From: Treponema sp.
GTDB lineage: Bacteria; Spirochaetota; Spirochaetia; Treponematales; Breznakiellaceae
NCBI GenBank assembly: GCA_031266875.1
Contig: JAISAE010000005.1
Location: 1-35,618, forward strand
Length of the DNA: 35,618 nucleotides
Direction of reading: 5' to 3'
Shown: positions 1-8,204 of the stretch, piece by piece
How the letters are laid out: each line of letters starts with the position of its first letter
Numbering within the stretch: position 1 is the first letter of the stretch
The notes under the pieces: model-generated
The model's database searches: none
Told to the model about the DNA's origin: nothing
What the model saw: only the letters and a program-made list of their open reading frames with translations
Position numbers and translations under genes: made by a program

Positions 1-189
1 TGAGTCTCAGAGTAGAACTCTTGAGTCTCAGAGTAGAACTCTTGAGTCTCAGAGTAGAACTCTTGAGTCTCAGAGTAGAACTCTTGAGTCTCAGAGTAGA
101 ACTCTTGAGTCTCAGAGTGGAACCCTTGAGTCTCAGAGTGGAACAAGCGAGTCTCTGGGTGGAACCCTTGAGTCTCTGAGTAGAACAAA
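1..189. repeat. 21-bp tandem repeat array 1 (9 units, runs off the left edge)
   Basis: Nine consecutive 21-bp units with no length variation. The first five are identical and the last four diverge by a few bases. Each unit carries the odd palindrome TGAG-T-CTCA flanked by ACTCT and AGAGT, so neighbouring units can fold as hairpins. The unit is seven codons long and reads ESQSRTL in one plus-strand frame. The array may continue to the left of the window. It lies downstream of the minus-strand GH57-like gene. Confidence 0.95.
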
Positions 190-208
190 CGGAGGGTTAC
201 TGGCGTGA
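2..208 (+). other. Open heptapeptide-repeat frame, 5' end outside window
   Basis: Plus-strand frame open from the window edge through the whole array, reading E-S-Q-S-R-T-L heptads, then ESLGGTL and ESLSRTN, then GGLLA and a TGA at 206-208. No start codon or ribosome binding site is inside the window, so it may be either the C-terminus of a repeat protein or incidental. The heptad resembles the ESTVKTL heptads of array 3 in module B, which makes a relative of the module A/B family possible. Confidence that it is translated is low. Confidence 0.25.
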
Positions 209-256
209 GACATTACAGTCCTTCTGCTGGCTTTTGAGGTGGTGGTTTTCGCTTTT

Positions 257-2104
257 TTAATGGCTGATTTGCAGGCGTATTTCAGTCTCGAAACGTTCAC
301 CGGCGGCGAAAGACACGGGTATGAGTGGGCTTATACAGGTTGACTGATATACATCGGTGGTGAGCTTGGGACAGCTTGTTATGGACCTGATTTCAATGTC
401 AACGCGGCGGTCGAACAGCAGGTTAAGGGTTACCTCGTTTCTGAGGTCCTGAACATAGAGACCGTTGGTATCCGTCAGCACGGCGTGATCCGGCGTGATA
501 CTTTCTTTGGCTTCGCTGGGACTTCTGGAAAGTCGTAACATCGTTTCCCCATCACCGGGGAAGGAAAGATCGATTACTGGGACAAGGTTAAAGCAAGCCG
601 GTGTAGTTCCCTGATTACTCAATATGTAGCGCAGGCAAAGCGCGTTTTTTTCAAGGTGATACGTTTTGTCAAGCGCGATGTTTCCAAATGGGGACGCGCC
701 GCTTGGCGCGTCGTTAAGCGGCGATAGGCAAAAACGGGCAAGGCCGCGATCCTTGTCCAGTTCCACAAGCTCAAAGCGTTCATCGCCACAGAAACGGCTG
801 TCCGCAGAGATCGTGAAACGCGCCTCCAGCGGCGCGAGGTGATCTACAAAGGCGTTACGCCGAGTTGACGCTCGCTGTGCTGGCGCTCGCTCAGGCGAGA
901 ACGTGTCAAGGTAGTTCCAGCACCTGGGCAGGTAGTCAAGCTCAAATACGCTCGCGCCGGTAGCCTGTATATAGCAATTGAGATATTCGCCCTGAAACAT
1001 GGCCTCTCGCTCTCCGTCCAGATCAAAGTCAAAGCTGATCAGCGAAGGGGTAAAGCCGTTTTCACGGGTGATTTTTTCAGCGGAGAGCAGGGCCTTGTAT
1101 GCGGCCTTTCTCACTGCAGACCGGTATATGCCGCCGTTTTCAGCCGGGTAAAAGGCGTCATAGGCTTGAGCTTTCCACAGTTCCTCCCGCGCCGAGTGTT
1201 TACGCTCCTTATCGCCCCGTAGTTGATTGATGAGAATATGGGTAAACATCATCTTGGCATAGATACCGTTTGCCTCTGGGTAGTCGATGAGGCATTGACG
1301 AGGGGCGCTGCCGAACTGGGTTGTTGAATAGGGGAAGTATACTTTGGGAAGCGTATGAAAATTCTTAAAGATTTTGCCCGGCGTCGTGAATTCGAAATGG
1401 GTATCGAAATCTGACAGCGCTTCAAAAAAAGCGTGAAGCACGAATTCAGGCGCGCTGTCTTCACGTTCCGCGTAAAATCGCTCTGGAAACAAGGTGATAA
1501 CGTGCGCATCGTGATCGCCTGATGTGGTCTCAAGCAGATTTTCCAGAACCTGCCTGGGGTTTTGCTGGGCAAAGGCCAGTCTCAGAGTGTCTGAGACTGG
1601 AAACACGGTGATGAGCTTCCCCTGATCCTCGGTGAGGCAGGGGATGGCTGGCGATGGAAACCATTGCTCATCCAGAAACGTGTAGGCCATGCCGCAGGTA
1701 GTGAGCGGGCCAACGAGATTTTGCTCCCAGACCTGAGCTGGAAGCACGCAACCCTGTGGCCGTTTACCAAACTGCCGCCGGAGGTAGGTGGTCAGTAGTT
1801 CTATCTGCCCAATCTTGTCCTGCAAGGGGAGCAGGGGCAAGACTGGCTCATAGAAACCACCGCCTAGCAGCTCGATCTGTTTACGGGAAACAAGGTCTTC
1901 AAGCAGCATAAAGAACTCAGGATGAGACTTTTCAATCCGGTGCAGTAGTATCCCTGAATAATGCAGGCTGGCCTGAATCTTGGGGTACTTATACAGCGTA
2001 ACGACAAAGGGTTTTACCTGAGTTTTGTACATATACTCAAACTCTTCATCTCTCGCGGCGCGTGCGAGATGAGCATGGGATCCCAGCATAAAACGGATAC
2101 TCAT
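257..2104 (-). CDS. GH57-like protein without catalytic residues (amylase/4-alpha-glucanotransferase fold)
   Basis: 615 aa, last gene of the Rnf operon; its ATG lies one base after the rnfA stop. It aligns along its length with GH57 4-alpha-glucanotransferases: GSHAHLA replaces the family GIHNHQP at the N-terminus, GGGFYEPVLPLLP (about 81-93) matches the conserved GFYEPVL stretch, and ENGGIYRSAVRKA follows later. The catalytic nucleophile motif WLTER-VW is replaced by VLPAQVWEQ, putting Ala123 where the nucleophilic Glu belongs. The acid motif DDGEKFG is replaced by LFPERFY, putting Phe206 where the Asp belongs. Family membership is clear. Loss of hydrolase or transferase activity is inferred; a carbohydrate-binding or structural role is possible. 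There is no signal peptide. Confidence 0.85.
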   Translation of the reverse strand: MSIRFMLGSHAHLARAARDEEFEYMYKTQVKPFVVTLYKYPKIQASLHYSGILLHRIEKSHPEFFMLLEDLVSRKQIELLGGGFYEPVLPLLPLQDKIGQIELLTTYLRRQFGKRPQGCVLPAQVWEQNLVGPLTTCGMAYTFLDEQWFPSPAIPCLTEDQGKLITVFPVSDTLRLAFAQQNPRQVLENLLETTSGDHDAHVITLFPERFYAEREDSAPEFVLHAFFEALSDFDTHFEFTTPGKIFKNFHTLPKVYFPYSTTQFGSAPRQCLIDYPEANGIYAKMMFTHILINQLRGDKERKHSAREELWKAQAYDAFYPAENGGIYRSAVRKAAYKALLSAEKITRENGFTPSLISFDFDLDGEREAMFQGEYLNCYIQATGASVFELDYLPRCWNYLDTFSPERAPAQRASTRRNAFVDHLAPLEARFTISADSRFCGDERFELVELDKDRGLARFCLSPLNDAPSGASPFGNIALDKTYHLEKNALCLRYILSNQGTTPACFNLVPVIDLSFPGDGETMLRLSRSPSEAKESITPDHAVLTDTNGLYVQDLRNEVTLNLLFDRRVDIEIRSITSCPKLTTDVYQSTCISPLIPVSFAAGERFETEIRLQISH

Positions 2105-2105
2105 G

Positions 2106-2684
2106 TTAACGCCATTCCAGAAAGATAACTGCTAGGAAAGAAAAGACCAGAGACAGGAGTCCCAAGGCGATGAGCATAAGCGGGGTGTTCCGCAGAAACA
2201 AAGGCACTGATTCCAAGGTGGAACGCTCATGGATCGCGGAGCATAGATATGACACGCCGAGGGTTCCGGCAGAAAAGCCTAGGGATAAAACGAATGCCTC
2301 ACCAATCGATGTGGCAAGGCGCATGGTGAGAAAGAGCGCTGTAAGCACAAGCCCGTCATACGCTGAAACAGCGCTGAAATCGTTTGCTTTTGGCGCAAAC
2401 GGCGCGAAGTCTACAAAAAACCGCGTCCTAAGCCACTCAAAGCCAATGCAGGTAAGGACGCTGAGCGGGAACAGCAGTATGTATTCAATGCCCCCCAGCG
2501 AAATAAGAAGATAGTTAAAAACAGGCCACAGTATGAGTACCGACACAAAAAGCACGAGCGTCTGAAAAAGGGAGATTAGATGGCTCTGTTGTATTCCAGT
2601 CCGAATGTCCCGTAGTCCCAGACCAAATTGCAGAATCATATTAAAGGAAAGGCTTGAAAGAACGATGAGAGAAAACGTGCGCAT
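2106..2684 (-). CDS. rnfA: RnfA-like subunit of the Rnf ion-translocating electron transport complex
   Basis: 192 aa, six predicted membrane helices, the usual RnfA length. The start is the ATG at 2684, which overlaps the upstream stop (TGATG); a longer frame exists upstream but lies inside rnfE. The C-terminus (AIHERSTLESVPLFLRN, then a TPLMLIALGLL stretch) matches the RnfA ending, in which a pre-helix ER...VP...PI motif precedes the last helix. In the Rnf/Nqr family, RnfA and RnfE each give two cysteines to an intramembrane [2Fe-2S] cluster. Here the first helix (FNMILQFGLGL) has no cysteine, while the second position retains one (SVLTCIGF). It sits in the inner membrane and is translationally coupled in the order C-D-G-E-A. 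Confidence 0.8.
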   Translation of the reverse strand: MRTFSLIVLSSLSFNMILQFGLGLRDIRTGIQQSHLISLFQTLVLFVSVLILWPVFNYLLISLGGIEYILLFPLSVLTCIGFEWLRTRFFVDFAPFAPKANDFSAVSAYDGLVLTALFLTMRLATSIGEAFVLSLGFSAGTLGVSYLCSAIHERSTLESVPLFLRNTPLMLIALGLLSLVFSFLAVIFLEWR

Positions 2685-3310
2685 CAGGGACGCTCCTTTG
2701 TCCTGAGGTGTTTTTTCCTGATGCTCTGAAACAAGGCAATCGCATAGCCCAGCAATATGAGCGCACCCGCTGAGGAAGAGACAATCCGCATGGGAATAAT
2801 GAAATTCCAATCATACCCCAGTTCAATGATGCCCCAGGTTCCGCCGGGCAAAGAAAGTGTCATGTAGCCGAAAGGTTCACGGACAAGAGCAAAGGCTACA
2901 ATAAGCAGACCTAGACCAAAGGCTTCAAATAGCGCTCTGGTACAAACTTCCTTGCGCAGCATCTTTTGGAAGCTTTTCAGCAGATTTGATCCAACGCAAA
3001 CAACCGGTATCAGAATAATCAGGTACTGAGTGCGCATGGCGAACAGGGGGCTGATAAGGAAGAGCAGGAACAGAAAGATGCTTGCGACAAAACTGGTGAG
3101 GAACAGAAAGACAATGGTTTTTCCCTTTTGCGGGAAAACCTTTTGGGTTATAAATGCCAATGGTAATGACAGGCCATATACCCACACAAGCGCGCCGAGT
3201 GTGATGAGGGCAAACGCAAGCCGGCTTGACGCCATGATCAAAAGGCCGAAACCAGCCAACGTAACAAGTGGAGACTCGACTAGAAAGTAGTATCGCAGAT
3301 AGGGCTTCAT
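2684..3310 (-). CDS. rnfE: RnfE/NqrD-like membrane subunit of the Rnf complex
   Basis: 208 aa with about six hydrophobic helices. Family features are ESPLVTLAGFG near the N-terminus (the usual NP-V-x-LGLCP region), LIPVVCVGSN in the middle, and ALVREPFGYMTLSLPGG in the fifth segment. It starts by ATGA overlap with the preceding gene and has GAGGAG just upstream. The first-helix cluster cysteine is missing (AGFGLL instead of LGLCP), and the second cysteine is displaced by a couple of positions (VVCVGS). This suggests the intramembrane Fe-S site is altered. Assignment to RnfE rather than a second RnfA rests on gene order and is fairly secure. Confidence 0.75.
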   Translation of the reverse strand: MKPYLRYYFLVESPLVTLAGFGLLIMASSRLAFALITLGALVWVYGLSLPLAFITQKVFPQKGKTIVFLFLTSFVASIFLFLLFLISPLFAMRTQYLIILIPVVCVGSNLLKSFQKMLRKEVCTRALFEAFGLGLLIVAFALVREPFGYMTLSLPGGTWGIIELGYDWNFIIPMRIVSSSAGALILLGYAIALFQSIRKKHLRTKERP

Positions 3311-3795
3311 GGCTCCTCCTCATTTTCAATTTCCAGCGGTTCTGCCACTGATTCTATCGCCGGTACCTGTTTTAGCGCCGGCAGAACGCTTTGCTCAATG
3401 CGCTGTTTATAAACATTGATGATACCCTGACTAAAGCGCGTTACATCACGCACATTGCGTTGCAGAAAAAAAATTTCAATAACACTCCCTTCTGGAGAAA
3501 CCCAGGCCAAGCAGGGCTGAAGTATCCCATCGTCCATAATGGAAAACACAAACGCCCGATTCTGGGATGATTCTTCATAGTACCAGAATCCAAGCGAGTT
3601 ATGCTTTGATAGATTAGACGGAATGCGTTCAAGTCGCTGTGTGTCCCCGACACTCTCAAGCGCGGTATTTACGCTCTTGAGCAGGCACGAGTAGCGCAGG
3701 TTTTGGGTGAAAAGCCACAGTACCCCGCCAAGAAGCACGATGAGCGCAATCCACGCGGCAAGGAACGTGATATCCTTTGTTTTACCATCGCTCAT
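3307..3795 (-). CDS. Single-span membrane protein in the rnfG position
   Basis: 162 aa. One membrane helix (about 10-30, ITFLAAWIALIVLLGGVLWL), then a periplasmic domain with no recognisable motif and a Glu-rich tail (IENEEEP). It occupies the slot of RnfG, which normally has the same topology, but is shorter. It lacks the SGAT-type flavinylation motif to which FMN is covalently attached in RnfG. Start and stop overlap rnfD and rnfE by ATGA, so it is an integral operon member. It is either a diverged RnfG that has lost its flavin or an unrelated replacement. Confidence 0.65.
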   Translation of the reverse strand: MSDGKTKDITFLAAWIALIVLLGGVLWLFTQNLRYSCLLKSVNTALESVGDTQRLERIPSNLSKHNSLGFWYYEESSQNRAFVFSIMDDGILQPCLAWVSPEGSVIEIFFLQRNVRDVTRFSQGIINVYKQRIEQSVLPALKQVPAIESVAEPLEIENEEEP

Positions 3796-4757
3796 GCCAT
3801 TCCCCTATAAAAAAGATGAGTCTCTATACGACGTATCACGGGAACGATCACGTTCAGCATGGCCACGGCAAAGAAAGCGCCATAAGGTTCTCCGCCGTGA
3901 TACCGGAAAAGCCAGCTCAGGAAACCAGCCATGATCGCCACAATGAGCGAACCGGCTCTGGATTTGGGGCTTGTGGCTGGGTCCGCCACAAGCAGAAACG
4001 CCGCTGCCATGATACCGCCTGAAAAAAGTCCGAAGAACAGGTCATTGCCGGATACCTTTACCAGAAGAGCATACAAGCAAAGGTAGGCCACCGGAATCCA
4101 GAGGCGGCTGACCTGAAACGCGCCAATGATGATGGTTCCCAGCAAAAAGGCAAAGAGGCCACGATCAATGATGATGCCGCTACCCGAATACGCGAACAGG
4201 TCAATGTAGCTCTTGGGCAGTTCCATGCCAAAAACGTGAAAAATCGAAGTATTAAGCGTGTCGCTTATCCAGTAGCTTATGTTGTTGTTCACACCGTTTA
4301 CGCCTAGGCTGGCCGGATTAACGTTGAGCGCCTCCTCAAACGCCGCTGGCCATGAGAAGCGAACAAAGAGCCAGCCGCCAATCGCTGGATTGAGCCAGTT
4401 CGCCCCAAGACCGCCAAAACTATACTTCACCACAAGCATAGTGAAGAATACGCCCAAAGCCACGTAGAGCGGGTTCAGGTAGTTGGGAAGAAGCAGGGTA
4501 AAAACAAAGGCTGAGGCGATGGCGCTTCCGTCTTTGGGCATAGCCTGTTTCTCAGTCCTGAAGTAAAACAAAAATTCAGCAAGCTCCGCCACGCTTACTG
4601 CGGCAAGTGCTATCAATAAGGAAGAAAACGAATCACTCAGTGAAGACTGCATGATTGCGGCAAACGCACAGAGGCTCACGAGCCACATTCGGAGCGCACT
4701 CGGACTGGCGCGATTTATCTGCGGTTTTAGCCGCAGGATAGTTTCTTTCTCAAGCAT
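3792..4757 (-). CDS. rnfD: RnfD-like membrane subunit of the Rnf complex
   Basis: 321 aa from the ATG at 4757, which overlaps the rnfC stop by 8 bases; a longer frame starting at 4793 lies inside rnfC and is less likely. Multiple membrane helices. The conserved C-terminal signature LFSGGIMAAAFLLVADPATSP is easily recognised as RnfD/NqrB. The region where RnfD carries its flavinylated Thr (S/D-G-A-T) reads SDTLNTSIF here, and the usual GSLGETS loop reads GIIIDRG, so covalent FMN attachment is doubtful. In classical Rnf this subunit forms part of the transmembrane flavin path. Confidence 0.85.
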   Translation of the reverse strand: MLEKETILRLKPQINRASPSALRMWLVSLCAFAAIMQSSLSDSFSSLLIALAAVSVAELAEFLFYFRTEKQAMPKDGSAIASAFVFTLLLPNYLNPLYVALGVFFTMLVVKYSFGGLGANWLNPAIGGWLFVRFSWPAAFEEALNVNPASLGVNGVNNNISYWISDTLNTSIFHVFGMELPKSYIDLFAYSGSGIIIDRGLFAFLLGTIIIGAFQVSRLWIPVAYLCLYALLVKVSGNDLFFGLFSGGIMAAAFLLVADPATSPKSRAGSLIVAIMAGFLSWLFRYHGGEPYGAFFAVAMLNVIVPVIRRIETHLFYRGMA

Positions 4758-6246
4758 TCTTTTTACGCTCCAGAACCGCCGCGTTGGTAACAAGCGTACT
4801 TAAAGGCAGGCGTGAGGGACAAACCACATTACAGCATCCACATCCGTGGCACTCAAACACCCACGGCGCTACTTGTACCTGCGATGTAATTCGTTTAAAC
4901 AAAACCTCTGGATCAAGCCCGACCGGACACACGAGCCGGCACTCCCCGCAGCCAATACAGCTCCGCGTAACCTTGCCCCCGACCTGCTTTGATAAGAGCG
5001 CGAACAGGGCATAGGTTGTTTTGCCAATCGGCTCATCAAGGTTGGCGATACAGCGGCCTGAGAGAGGAGAGCCTTCGGCGATACGGCTTGGTTCACGAAC
5101 AAAACCACCACATTCATTGAATGCTTCCCGAATACGCTTCCCAATCCGCACCCGCAGTACCTGTGGTTTCCTGACCGCTGAACCGCCCACCGCGACAAAG
5201 CGTTCCAAAAGAGGTTTCTTTAAAACAACTGCGTCCCGGACTGCGGCCAGAGTCGCAGGGCCTTGTATGAACAGGCGTCCCAGCTTCACGTGTTCCTGCT
5301 CTTCGTAGATGCGCAGGGCAAGCTCCAGTTCCCGGTGATTCCCCTGGGGATAACGATAGCCGACTGAAACAAGGGCCGCAGGAATCTGATACTTTGCGGA
5401 CTCGGCAATGAGCCGCTCTCCCAGCCGCTGTTCACGCGACGAAACCGCGTAGACAATTTGCTCAGCCCCACACATTTTACTGATAATAGCGCTTCCCTCA
5501 ACTACAGATTCAAGGTATTCCTGACAAAGTACATAATCAGCCACACGCCACGGGTCGTCAAACACACAGGAAACCACAAGACTAAGCGGCTTTGGTTCAT
5601 TATCAAACTCCATAAGCATTTCCACGACTGGTTTACCAGAGCCTTCCATTTCCACAATGCCACAATCCACGACCCGTTTTCTCAATTCAGTGGACGTAAG
5701 ATAGTCCCACGGCAGGGCCTCTTCCTGTTTGCCGGAGCGTTCAAAGTTCCCGCCCAAGCGTATAACTACACCTTCGTTCATAACGCCTTCGGCCATTTCC
5801 CACGAAACCAGCCGAACCACAGTACCCGGAACCGATGCGTGGATATTCGCCGCACCCGCTTCCTCGCCCTTACCCACGAGCATTCCTTCACGAACTGTGT
5901 CGCCAAGCTCGACAAGTCGTCTTGCCTTTGCCCCGTTGTTCTGCGTCATCGGTATCACTGACAGCACGGGCAGGAATGAGTCAATATAGCCGCTACTGCT
6001 CGCCGGTTTAAGCATCGGCTGGGTCTTTGTTTGGGAAACCAGATCGCGCTGGGCGACGACCGGCGCTTTGAACACACTAAACCCCTTACGCACGATGTTT
6101 ATAAGCAGATGCTCAGACTCCCAGATGTTCCTGAAAAATGCTGGAACGCTCCATCTCCACGAGCCGTCACGAAATGTGGAGATAGGAGTAACCGTGCTAT
6201 CTTCAAACAAAATTCCCCCACGAGGGAATGAATACACTTTCTTCAA
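4750..6246 (-). CDS. rnfC: RnfC, Fe-S subunit of the Rnf complex
   Basis: 498 aa. The N-terminus FPRGGILFEDSTVTPI resembles the RnfC GGIHP start. A lipoyl-like barrel follows (SVIPMTQNNGAKA, HASVPGTVVRL, about 95-160), then a Rossmann-like domain, then two ferredoxin motifs, CIGCGECRLVCP (about 430-441) and CHGCGCCNVVCP (about 466-477), each giving one [4Fe-4S] cluster. The glycine loop that binds NADH in RnfC (GMGGAGFPT) reads EMEGSGKPV, so use of NADH is questionable. It begins the rnf part of the operon; a 90-bp gap containing two inverted repeats precedes it. RnfC normally docks RnfB, but no rnfB is present in this window. Confidence 0.9.
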   Translation of the reverse strand: MKKVYSFPRGGILFEDSTVTPISTFRDGSWRWSVPAFFRNIWESEHLLINIVRKGFSVFKAPVVAQRDLVSQTKTQPMLKPASSSGYIDSFLPVLSVIPMTQNNGAKARRLVELGDTVREGMLVGKGEEAGAANIHASVPGTVVRLVSWEMAEGVMNEGVVIRLGGNFERSGKQEEALPWDYLTSTELRKRVVDCGIVEMEGSGKPVVEMLMEFDNEPKPLSLVVSCVFDDPWRVADYVLCQEYLESVVEGSAIISKMCGAEQIVYAVSSREQRLGERLIAESAKYQIPAALVSVGYRYPQGNHRELELALRIYEEQEHVKLGRLFIQGPATLAAVRDAVVLKKPLLERFVAVGGSAVRKPQVLRVRIGKRIREAFNECGGFVREPSRIAEGSPLSGRCIANLDEPIGKTTYALFALLSKQVGGKVTRSCIGCGECRLVCPVGLDPEVLFKRITSQVQVAPWVFECHGCGCCNVVCPSRLPLSTLVTNAAVLERKKNA

Positions 6247-6261
6247 AAGCCTCTATCTCCT

Positions 6262-6322
6262 CAAAACCTCGCTGGGGTTTTGAAAGTTGTTTTCTTAACT
6301 TCTTTAAAACCCTATTAGGGTT
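6262..6322 (-). promoter_or_regulatory. Two inverted repeats between the upstream gene and rnfC
   Basis: Read on the minus strand, the first is AACCCTA-A-TAGGGTT (6322-6308) followed by TTTAAAG. The second is CAAAACC, a 7-nt loop, GGTTTTG (6282-6262), close to the rnfC ribosome site. The first could be a weak terminator or operator and the second a hairpin in the rnfC leader. They occupy the only sizeable gap in the operon, which suggests differential expression of the rnf part. Confidence 0.4.
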
Positions 6323-6336
6323 CCGTAAGGTTATGG

Positions 6337-7413
6337 TTAGTAGCCCCCAGGCTGGGATTCTGAGAACTGTACAGTCTCTGTATAATCCGCGAAATTCGCC
6401 AGAAAGTCCATAAGCTTTTTCAACGGAAACAGCGCTTCTGTTGAAACCACGGCTTCCGGCGAAAGTGCCGCAGGCAGTTCCCGCATACCAGCAATGAGGC
6501 CGTCCGTTCCTATATCGTAGCGCAGATAAGGGTTTTCATTAAGTATCCTACTTCCCAACGGGCGCAAAGTAAACGAGGTCTGAAACACAATATGCGCTTC
6601 ATACTCAGCGGCACTAATGAGGCTGGTGGTAAGCTCGCCTGACGGCGCGTGATAGAGTCTGAGCCGTTCTGCGATCACAGGCAGGGAATGTGCTGACAGA
6701 GCGACCGCGACAACGAACAGGACAACGGTGCCGGCCACGACGAGGCGCTGCGGCGTCCGCTTTCCGTGCGAGGAAACCGCGAGCCGCCTGACAATGCATA
6801 AGGCAAACCGCCAGAGCAGAAACGCCAAAACACATACCGCGTCAGCGAAAGCAATATACAGGTAGCGCGGCTCACGGTCATAACCCAGCCATTCGATTGA
6901 AAAAGGGACGCCATCCAGTCCCTCTGCGATGGCAGCTTCCAACTTCGCGTTACCGCTCCTTGTTCTGTATACCCAGACTGTACTCAGTTCTTCCAACAAT
7001 GAAGGCCGCATAAAGGGAATAAAAAAGAGGCGCTGACCGCTACGAACAAAGAACAAGTGAAGCCTCGCTGCATAGCCATCGTCACGGGGGTCAGGCTGTA
7101 GGGCTGAAGCCCCAAGATGCTCCTGATACTCGTCAAGCGAAACAGAGAGGATTGTGTCAAAATCGTTCAGAAATACCCATTGGGTTGACTCGGATACAAA
7201 GTCGATTGAGAGATAGTTATCAATTGACGCGGTCAGACGCTCACCAATCTCGCGGTCAGGCAAAGCGGCGTCCACGCGGAGAACCGCATAGCCTTCGGAG
7301 GCTTCATCAGGCAGGAGCGTGATGACCAGCAAAAACACGCCGCTCCCCACAACACACGCGCCCAGACTTGTCGCCAGCATGAGAAACGCGGCCTTGATCC
7401 TAGAGGCTGGCAT
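6337..7413 (-). CDS. Membrane protein of unknown function
   Basis: 358 aa from the ATG at 7413 (14-base overlap with the DUF212 gene). A TTG at 7461 would add 16 residues but lies deeper in the neighbour. One N-terminal membrane helix (AFLMLATSLGACVVGSGVFL), an extracytoplasmic region of about 150 residues, two central helices (around YIAFADAVCVLAFLLWRF and VAGTVVLFVVAVALSA), then a soluble C-terminal part. I recognise no domain. It sits between the PAP2-like gene and rnfC in the same orientation. Confidence 0.65.
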   Translation of the reverse strand: MPASRIKAAFLMLATSLGACVVGSGVFLLVITLLPDEASEGYAVLRVDAALPDREIGERLTASIDNYLSIDFVSESTQWVFLNDFDTILSVSLDEYQEHLGASALQPDPRDDGYAARLHLFFVRSGQRLFFIPFMRPSLLEELSTVWVYRTRSGNAKLEAAIAEGLDGVPFSIEWLGYDREPRYLYIAFADAVCVLAFLLWRFALCIVRRLAVSSHGKRTPQRLVVAGTVVLFVVAVALSAHSLPVIAERLRLYHAPSGELTTSLISAAEYEAHIVFQTSFTLRPLGSRILNENPYLRYDIGTDGLIAGMRELPAALSPEAVVSTEALFPLKKLMDFLANFADYTETVQFSESQPGGY

Positions 7414-7876
7414 ACGCTGCGGCGATAAACACCCCAAGAAGCGCTCCAACAGCCACTTCAAGCGGTGTATGTCCGTTCACTTCCTTTACCGGATGGTATT
7501 CAACCTCAAGTTTCTGCTCCACGCTGCGTCCCAGTTGGTTAAGCATCTTTGCCTGAAGGCCAGAGGATCGCCGCACTCCCAGCGCGTCCCTTATCACGAC
7601 AAGGGCAAGCCAGAACGAAACCATAAACAGATTCGAGCCTATGCCTTCGATAAAGGCCACGGAAGTCGTCATGGCGGAAACCAGCGCCGCATGGCTTGAA
7701 GGCATCCCACCAGTACGCCAAACACTAATCTCCACCAGCTCGTGGAAGGTTTTCTTACGACGGGAAAGGAGTACGATTGCCGTTTTAATGAATTGCGCCA
7801 TGAACCAACTTGAAACAGACGATAGAAAAATGGGATTTTCAAAGAAACTTTTTAGACTCATACTACGCATTACCAT
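7400..7876 (-). CDS. Divergent PAP2-family membrane protein (DUF212, YuiD-like)
   Basis: 158 aa. It carries the family signatures GGMPSSHAA (about 53-61), RDALGVRR followed by QA (about 97-108), and VNGHTPLEV near the C-terminus, with hydrophobic segments between. The family is related to PAP2 phosphatases; no substrate is established, and a lipid or polyprenyl phosphate is a guess. The start at 7876 is supported by AGGAAAG 7 bases upstream; a second ATG at 7870 is possible. It is the first gene of the leftward operon. Confidence 0.85.
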   Translation of the reverse strand: MVMRSMSLKSFFENPIFLSSVSSWFMAQFIKTAIVLLSRRKKTFHELVEISVWRTGGMPSSHAALVSAMTTSVAFIEGIGSNLFMVSFWLALVVIRDALGVRRSSGLQAKMLNQLGRSVEQKLEVEYHPVKEVNGHTPLEVAVGALLGVFIAAAYASL

Positions 7877-8069
7877 TACTTAACTTTCCTTCACGGAAAA
7901 TCTTTTGTCAAGACTTTACCAGCATGGCGGAATCATACCGGTATAGGGCAAACGCTGCGAGCCGCTCACAACATGAAGCGCCGATACTGCCGTTTGGCAA
8001 TAACAGTAAGCGCTCCTGAGGAACGTTTCCCGCAGAACAGCACAAACAAGCGGACAGCGGAAGCTATTA

Positions 8070-8133
8070 GGTTTTAGTTTTGAGGAACCAGCCCTTTTCA
8101 ACTAGATTAGCTTTGAGGCAACGCGCCGCCTTG
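8070..8133 (+). repeat. Dispersed element, copy 1 (upstream of araC-type gene)
   Basis: About 64 bp beginning GGTTTTAGTTTTGAGG, containing CTAGATTAGCTTTGAGGCAA and ending CGCGCCGCCTTG. A clearly homologous copy lies at 14622-14689 in front of module A. In both, the element ends at the TTG of a -35 hexamer. The rest of 7877-8204 shows no gene; the stretch 7912-8060 holds nothing I recognise. Confidence 0.75.
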
Positions 8134-8159
8134 TAATGTATGCCTTTTTGATTTATCCT
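8131..8159 (+). promoter_or_regulatory. Candidate sigma-70 promoter for the AraC gene
   Basis: TTGTAA (8131-8136), 17-bp spacer, TATCCT (8154-8159). The -35 box is the last part of the dispersed element, and a transcript would have a leader of about 40 nt before the ATG at 8205. No strong Shine-Dalgarno is visible ahead of that ATG. Confidence 0.45.
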
Positions 8160-8204
8160 GATCTAGAAATCTTTGCCAACCTAAAAAGCGGAAAATAGTG
8201 AAAA

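Noticed and set aside
7886-7911. TTGACA on the minus strand (7911-7906) as promoter of the DUF212-Rnf operon
   Set aside because: No acceptable -10 at 16-18 bp before the gene; only the -35 half is visible.
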